From assembly GCF_042767895.1 (NCBI RefSeq), contig NC_091553.1:41634795-41644794 (forward strand): 10,000 bases of DNA. The letters run 5' to 3'. Below the pieces are notes generated by a model. It saw only the letters and a program-made list of their open reading frames with translations, did no database searches and had not been told where the DNA came from. Source of the stretch: Penaeus vannamei. Taxonomy: Eukaryota; Arthropoda; Malacostraca; Decapoda; Penaeidae. The translations under genes and the position numbers were made by a program. This document shows positions 6,733 through 10,000 of the stretch, in pieces (within the stretch, counting starts at the first letter, position 1; each line of letters begins with the position of its first letter).

Positions 6733-6942
6733 TTGCAATAAGTCACTTGCTTGATTCAGGTCATGTAATCTAGATTATGGATATCTCTGGTTGTACATCT
6801 TCATGGTGTATGAATAATATTAGTATGCTGCTCATTGGAGCATGATTGCATACATGTCCGTACACATTATGCTAGCATTGTATTTTGATCATAACACTCT
6901 TATTTGGCGCTTCATAACATTGTGAATATGACTGTACGTGGA

Positions 6943-6948
6943 ATTAAA
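6943..6948 (+). terminator. likely DMC1 polyadenylation signal ATTAAA
   Basis: ATTAAA is the commonest variant hexamer. A TGTA (6933-6936) lies just upstream and a T-rich stretch follows downstream. Its use would give a 3' UTR of about 500 nt. I saw no canonical AATAAA between the stop and this point. Confidence 0.4.
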
Positions 6949-6977
6949 GGGTTACTTTAGTTGATCGACGTACTCCT

Positions 6978-6983
6978 TTTATT
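6978..6983 (-). terminator. minus-strand AATAAA
   Basis: TTTATT on the + strand reads AATAAA on the minus strand, 72 nt beyond the end of the minus-strand open frame at 7055-7423. If that frame is transcribed, its message would converge on DMC1 and end next to it. Confidence 0.2.
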
Positions 6984-7054
6984 TCCAGCCAACAAAGATA
7001 GTATCTTATAGTGAATAATCCTTGAAGTTATTTGGGACAAGTTGAACGGTGATC

Positions 7055-7423
7055 TCAGCCAGCCAAGACTCCCGGCTGCATGTATAGCCTGATATAGAGC
7101 GAGCCAAGGTCAGGGCACATAGTGGCAGACATACAGTGAGACACGAACCCGGATGTTGGTTTGGTGTTTGATCTTATTGGTATGGAATATTCTATACGTG
7201 GTCTATTAGTGAATACATTCTGCTTCCCATATTCGATATCAGGTGTCGATTTCACGCAGTTACAGAACTTAATGTAATGTAGTACTATGCAGATTGATTC
7301 CTTCATTATATTGTATTTATTAGACATTTTTTCTGTACTAGGGTACTTTTTTGCTGATGCTCGTAGTAGTCGGTATATTTCACCATCAATTTCTAAATCG
7401 CAAATTCGCATACCTTGTTGCAC
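7055..7423 (-). other. anonymous minus-strand open frame, 122 codons
   Basis: This frame is open for 122 codons and is followed by an AATAAA within 72 nt. It starts at a non-ATG codon; an ATG follows four codons in. The N-terminal part (ICDLEIDGEIYRLL) is mildly reminiscent of protein-coding sequence, but I cannot assign a family, and the rest shows no motif. It could be the last exon of a convergent gene, a decayed retroelement or chance. Confidence 0.18.
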
Positions 7424-8680
7424 GGAACTAAACCCAAACTTGTTATATCACTTGGGTATAGATTTTATCTCGATTACAGGAACAGTGAGATCAGCGCTTA
7501 ACCAATGCTGTTGCCTAGTGTCGCCCACCCAAGAAGTTACTAAGCCAGTTCTCACAAACGAGTTATAAATTGATGTGTGCGTCTAGGGTCTGGAGGTAAT
7601 GCAAAGTCATCTTACGTAAGGTATAGCTTAACAAAATCATTCTGGCGAATCGAACCCTCTATCAAGGATAATTAAAAACCATAAACTGGGAATCTACATG
7701 CATTAAAATGAACAATGACAAAGTTGATCATGCACTGCATTTGTTTATGTCTAGGTAAAATATGACTGTGTATTAAAAAAATCGTAAAGTAATAATCAGG
7801 AAATATAATTCACTGTGAATGATTCAGCAACGCAAGAAAGTTTAAAATGAATTGCAATAGCCCTTTGCAAGAAGCAGAATAATGTTCGTCATGCAAAAAC
7901 AACAAAAAATGGAGGAAATTTCATTCATGCTCGATGGAAATGGATAAGAATATTTTTGCAATGTAAGAATTCAAGTGCAAAATATTGTTATATATAGAAG
8001 AGAGTATACATGTGTTTACGAATCCACCATAGAATTTGCGAAAAGGACACTTTACACTGACCATAGCATCAACTCAATATTTCCTTTTGATTTTCCCTAT
8101 ACATTCATGAATAACTGATGATAAAAATTGCTGGCTCTACAACCTCATAGAAAATAATACCCATTATTGAGACTACATCAAAACTACATTAGCATAGCCC
8201 TCGACTGGATATTACATTTTATTTCAACACTCTTCCACATGCTTTCTTTCACTGAAACAAATATAGATTTATAACCTTTACCAGAATTCTTCCGTGAATC
8301 CAGTAGATTAAATATGCTGTTTAACATTATAGTAAAGCACAATGATATACAAACTACTGGTATATGTTAAATTAATGAAAACGGCTATTTGAGGGAAATT
8401 AAAATTTGAAAATACATTTTAAAAAGGGTCCTTAAGATTTATACCACATATGGCTAGGCGCGATATGAAGTAACGAACTATGTAACAGGGCTGTCCTCAT
8501 TATTTATAGAAATAAGTTATAATAAGTAATTAGTTCCGAGAAAATGGTTTTCGCGGTTAATTTTAACAGGCAGATTTTTTTGTATACAATGCCTGGGAAA
8601 AGTATGTCAAGTCACAAATTATATTGTGGAAAATTCAGGATTCCATGTCGGTTTTACGGTGACTTGGGTGTGAATTGATA
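7424..8680. other. AT-rich intergenic sequence, nothing recognised
   Basis: More than 1.2 kb of AT-rich DNA without a credible coding frame. One + strand frame (7287-7568) starts at an ATG with a hydrophobic N-terminus, but overlaps the minus-strand frame and has no recognisable features. No tRNA or tandem repeat was found. Confidence 0.5.
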
Positions 8681-8685
8681 TAAAT

Positions 8686-8727
8686 TACTAACGTTCTACT
8701 GTTGTTATTTCTAATACGCAGGTAAGC
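8686..8727 (+). promoter_or_regulatory. juxtaposed 3'/5' splice site, possible recursive splice site
   Basis: In order there is a perfect branch-site sequence TACTAAC (8686-8692), a T-rich tract, ACGCAG ending at 8721 and immediately GTAAGC (8722-8727). The branch adenine is 30 nt from the AG. This is the layout of a ratchet point (acceptor fused to donor, zero-length exon) described in long insect and vertebrate introns. If real, a + strand intron would span this region. It could also be the acceptor of an ordinary non-coding exon. Confidence 0.35.
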
Positions 8728-8756
8728 AATGGAACCATGTGCAGTGATTATGCTAG

Positions 8757-9194
8757 ACACTAATGGACAGGGCAGTCGCGTCTGTTTCCATTAATAAGGA
8801 AAACCTGGAATATTTACGCGTTACTCTTCCAGCACCAGGTGCATCAGACTTTGCAAAAACGTGGCATTGTAGAAAGCAGCAAGAACGACTGGTATGCGGG
8901 CCATTATGGCCTGACGAGTGCATGAATTATTCAGTGGTGGCTGTGGCATGCAGGGCCACCCGGGCAGGATGTATGTCTGGTGAAGGCGGAGTTTGTGGTT
9001 GCTGCTAATACTATACTGTGATATTGGGCATGGGCAGAGCAGTGTGGAGGCACATGGAGGACTGCGGCCCATTCATGCCATTCAGCCCACGTCCAGAAGT
9101 GTGCCCGCGGCATCACAGCCTTGAGGTTGTACGGAACGGCATCGCCATTGGCTGCCTCTGCTGTGACGTCGCTCCTTGTACACCTAATGAATGA
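8757..9194 (+). other. GC-rich patch with one nearly open frame
   Basis: About 500 bp of noticeably higher GC content lie among AT-rich flanks. One frame has a single stop (TAA at 9006-9008) between the stop at 8754 and the TGA at 9192. The ATG at 8763 gives 81 codons; after the TAA, the same frame runs through an ATG at 9030 for 54 more. The residues are rich in Cys, Arg and Gly, with no recognised domain. Minus-strand frames are also open here, as expected in GC-rich DNA. It may be a lncRNA exon, a decayed exon or an old transposon piece. Confidence 0.22.
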
Positions 9195-10000
9195 AATTAT
9201 GGCGAGGCTCGGTGGCTAGCCCGTCTGTAGCGCGACCGGACTGGGCATCGGGCAAACTCTCTACAGCGAGTCTCATTGTAATTATATCAAGATGTCTTAT
9301 GTTTGTGTGTAGTGAATGCCCATTTGCCAAGATGAATTTGCCACTAAAATGGATTAAAAACAGAAAATACTAAGTACCAGGACGAAGGTAAGGGATATGA
9401 GCATGTTTCTATAGTTTGTAAAGACGAGTAGATATGAGATTTATCAAGGTAAAGGGTGTTAGTCTGAGCAGGTATCCTCGGCAGGTTCAGGTCACGAAGT
9501 AACAGGTGGTCTGGCCAAGGAGACAAGTCGAATATAGGCAAGTGAAATGTCCAGGCAGATGTATAGAAATAGACTACCTAATGGATAAATTTCTCGGGTG
9601 TAGTGACAGAAGGCGAGACTCGGGTCAGATACGGCCATGGGAGACTCGGGGAAAGGGTGGGGGGTGTCCATGATGGCCTGCCTGTCAGAGAAATGTGAAA
9701 TGCATACTGATTTCAGGCATTCGCATGATACTCTGTTAGGCATACATTCAATCTCATTGTATTAACATTAATTTCAGTTCAGAAAAACTGTCTATGGACC
9801 CAGACAGTTGATATGAAATCTAGCAATTTGAAGGCCACCAGACCCAGGCTTCCTGTCTGACTCATATACCTTGTTAGGTACAAAAGGTGTTTTGGTGGGC
9901 ATGTGAAGGGGGTATTGCATTTTGTTTTTGGGCTGATTTATGTACAGTATTGATGCGTGTTACTGGAAAAAATGTCTGAAAATATTGAAAAATAAGATTT
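9195..10000. other. intergenic sequence, no gene seen
   Basis: Mixed-composition DNA with no credible gene. Short frames on both strands show no family resemblance. It contains a direct repeat of GAGACTCGGG (9615-9624 and 9641-9650) and a G-quadruplex motif. Confidence 0.5.
9639..9664 (+). other. G-quadruplex motif
   Basis: Four G-runs (3, 4, 3 and 6 G) are separated by loops of 6, 3 and 1 nt, a direct match to the G3N1-7 pattern. The short final loop favours a stable parallel fold. It is isolated in a region without a recognised promoter. Confidence 0.75.

Noticed and set aside
7142..7152. Minus-strand GGGTTCGTGT resembling a tRNA/SINE B box
   Set aside because: No paired T-stem and no A box at the expected distance upstream.
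7647..7656. Minus-strand GGTTCGATTC resembling a tRNA B box
   Set aside because: The flanks do not form a T-stem, and no A box, anticodon arm or acceptor stem is present.
9164..9171. TGACGTCG resembling a CRE
   Set aside because: One base off consensus with no promoter context.

Overview
This is a stretch of animal nuclear DNA holding one clearly recognisable gene: a complete, three-coding-exon DMC1, the meiosis-specific RecA/RAD51-family recombinase, on the + strand from 3578 to 6457. Spliced, the exons give a 341-residue protein, one residue longer than human DMC1 as I recall it. It keeps the N-terminal helix-hairpin-helix domain, Walker A (residues 126-133), Walker B (about 220-224) and the DMC1-type L2 loop. 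The exons are GC-rich and the surroundings AT-rich. Spliceosomal introns and very long dinucleotide microsatellites (a pure GT run of 110 bp and an AT run of about 60 bp) point to a metazoan. The DMC1 itself excludes Drosophila and C. elegans, which lack the gene. The microsatellite load would suit a decapod crustacean or similar marine invertebrate, but that is a guess.

Layout. Positions 1-3440 are AT-rich DNA with no gene I can identify. They hold a GC-rich patch (690-870), an anonymous open frame (1278-1664), a TATA box in front of a 37-codon ORF (2047-2218), a Z-DNA-prone CG/CA tract (2388-2417) and a large compound GT/TTG microsatellite (2679-2870). An E2F-type motif (3459-3470) lies about 110 bp upstream of the DMC1 start codon. 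Exon 1 (3578-3799) is followed by a 1414-bp intron containing two candidate non-autonomous mobile elements. One, at about 4478-4924, carries a TATA box and three 63-bp tandem repeats. Exon 2 (5214-5459), a 440-bp intron with a 36-bp duplication, and exon 3 (5900-6457) complete the gene. The likely 3' UTR holds an AU-rich nonamer, an (AT)30 tract and an ATTAAA signal at 6943.

From about 6950 to 10000 I see no confirmed gene. There is a minus-strand open frame with a downstream AATAAA (7055-7423 and 6978), a juxtaposed 3'/5' splice site resembling a recursive-splicing ratchet point (8686-8727), a GC-rich patch whose one frame is open over about 145 codons except for a single TAA (8757-9194), and a good G-quadruplex motif (9639-9664).

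There is no operon or multi-gene system here. The most interesting points are the intron-poor DMC1 structure, the intronic 63-bp repeat cassette, and the splice-site pair at 8722.
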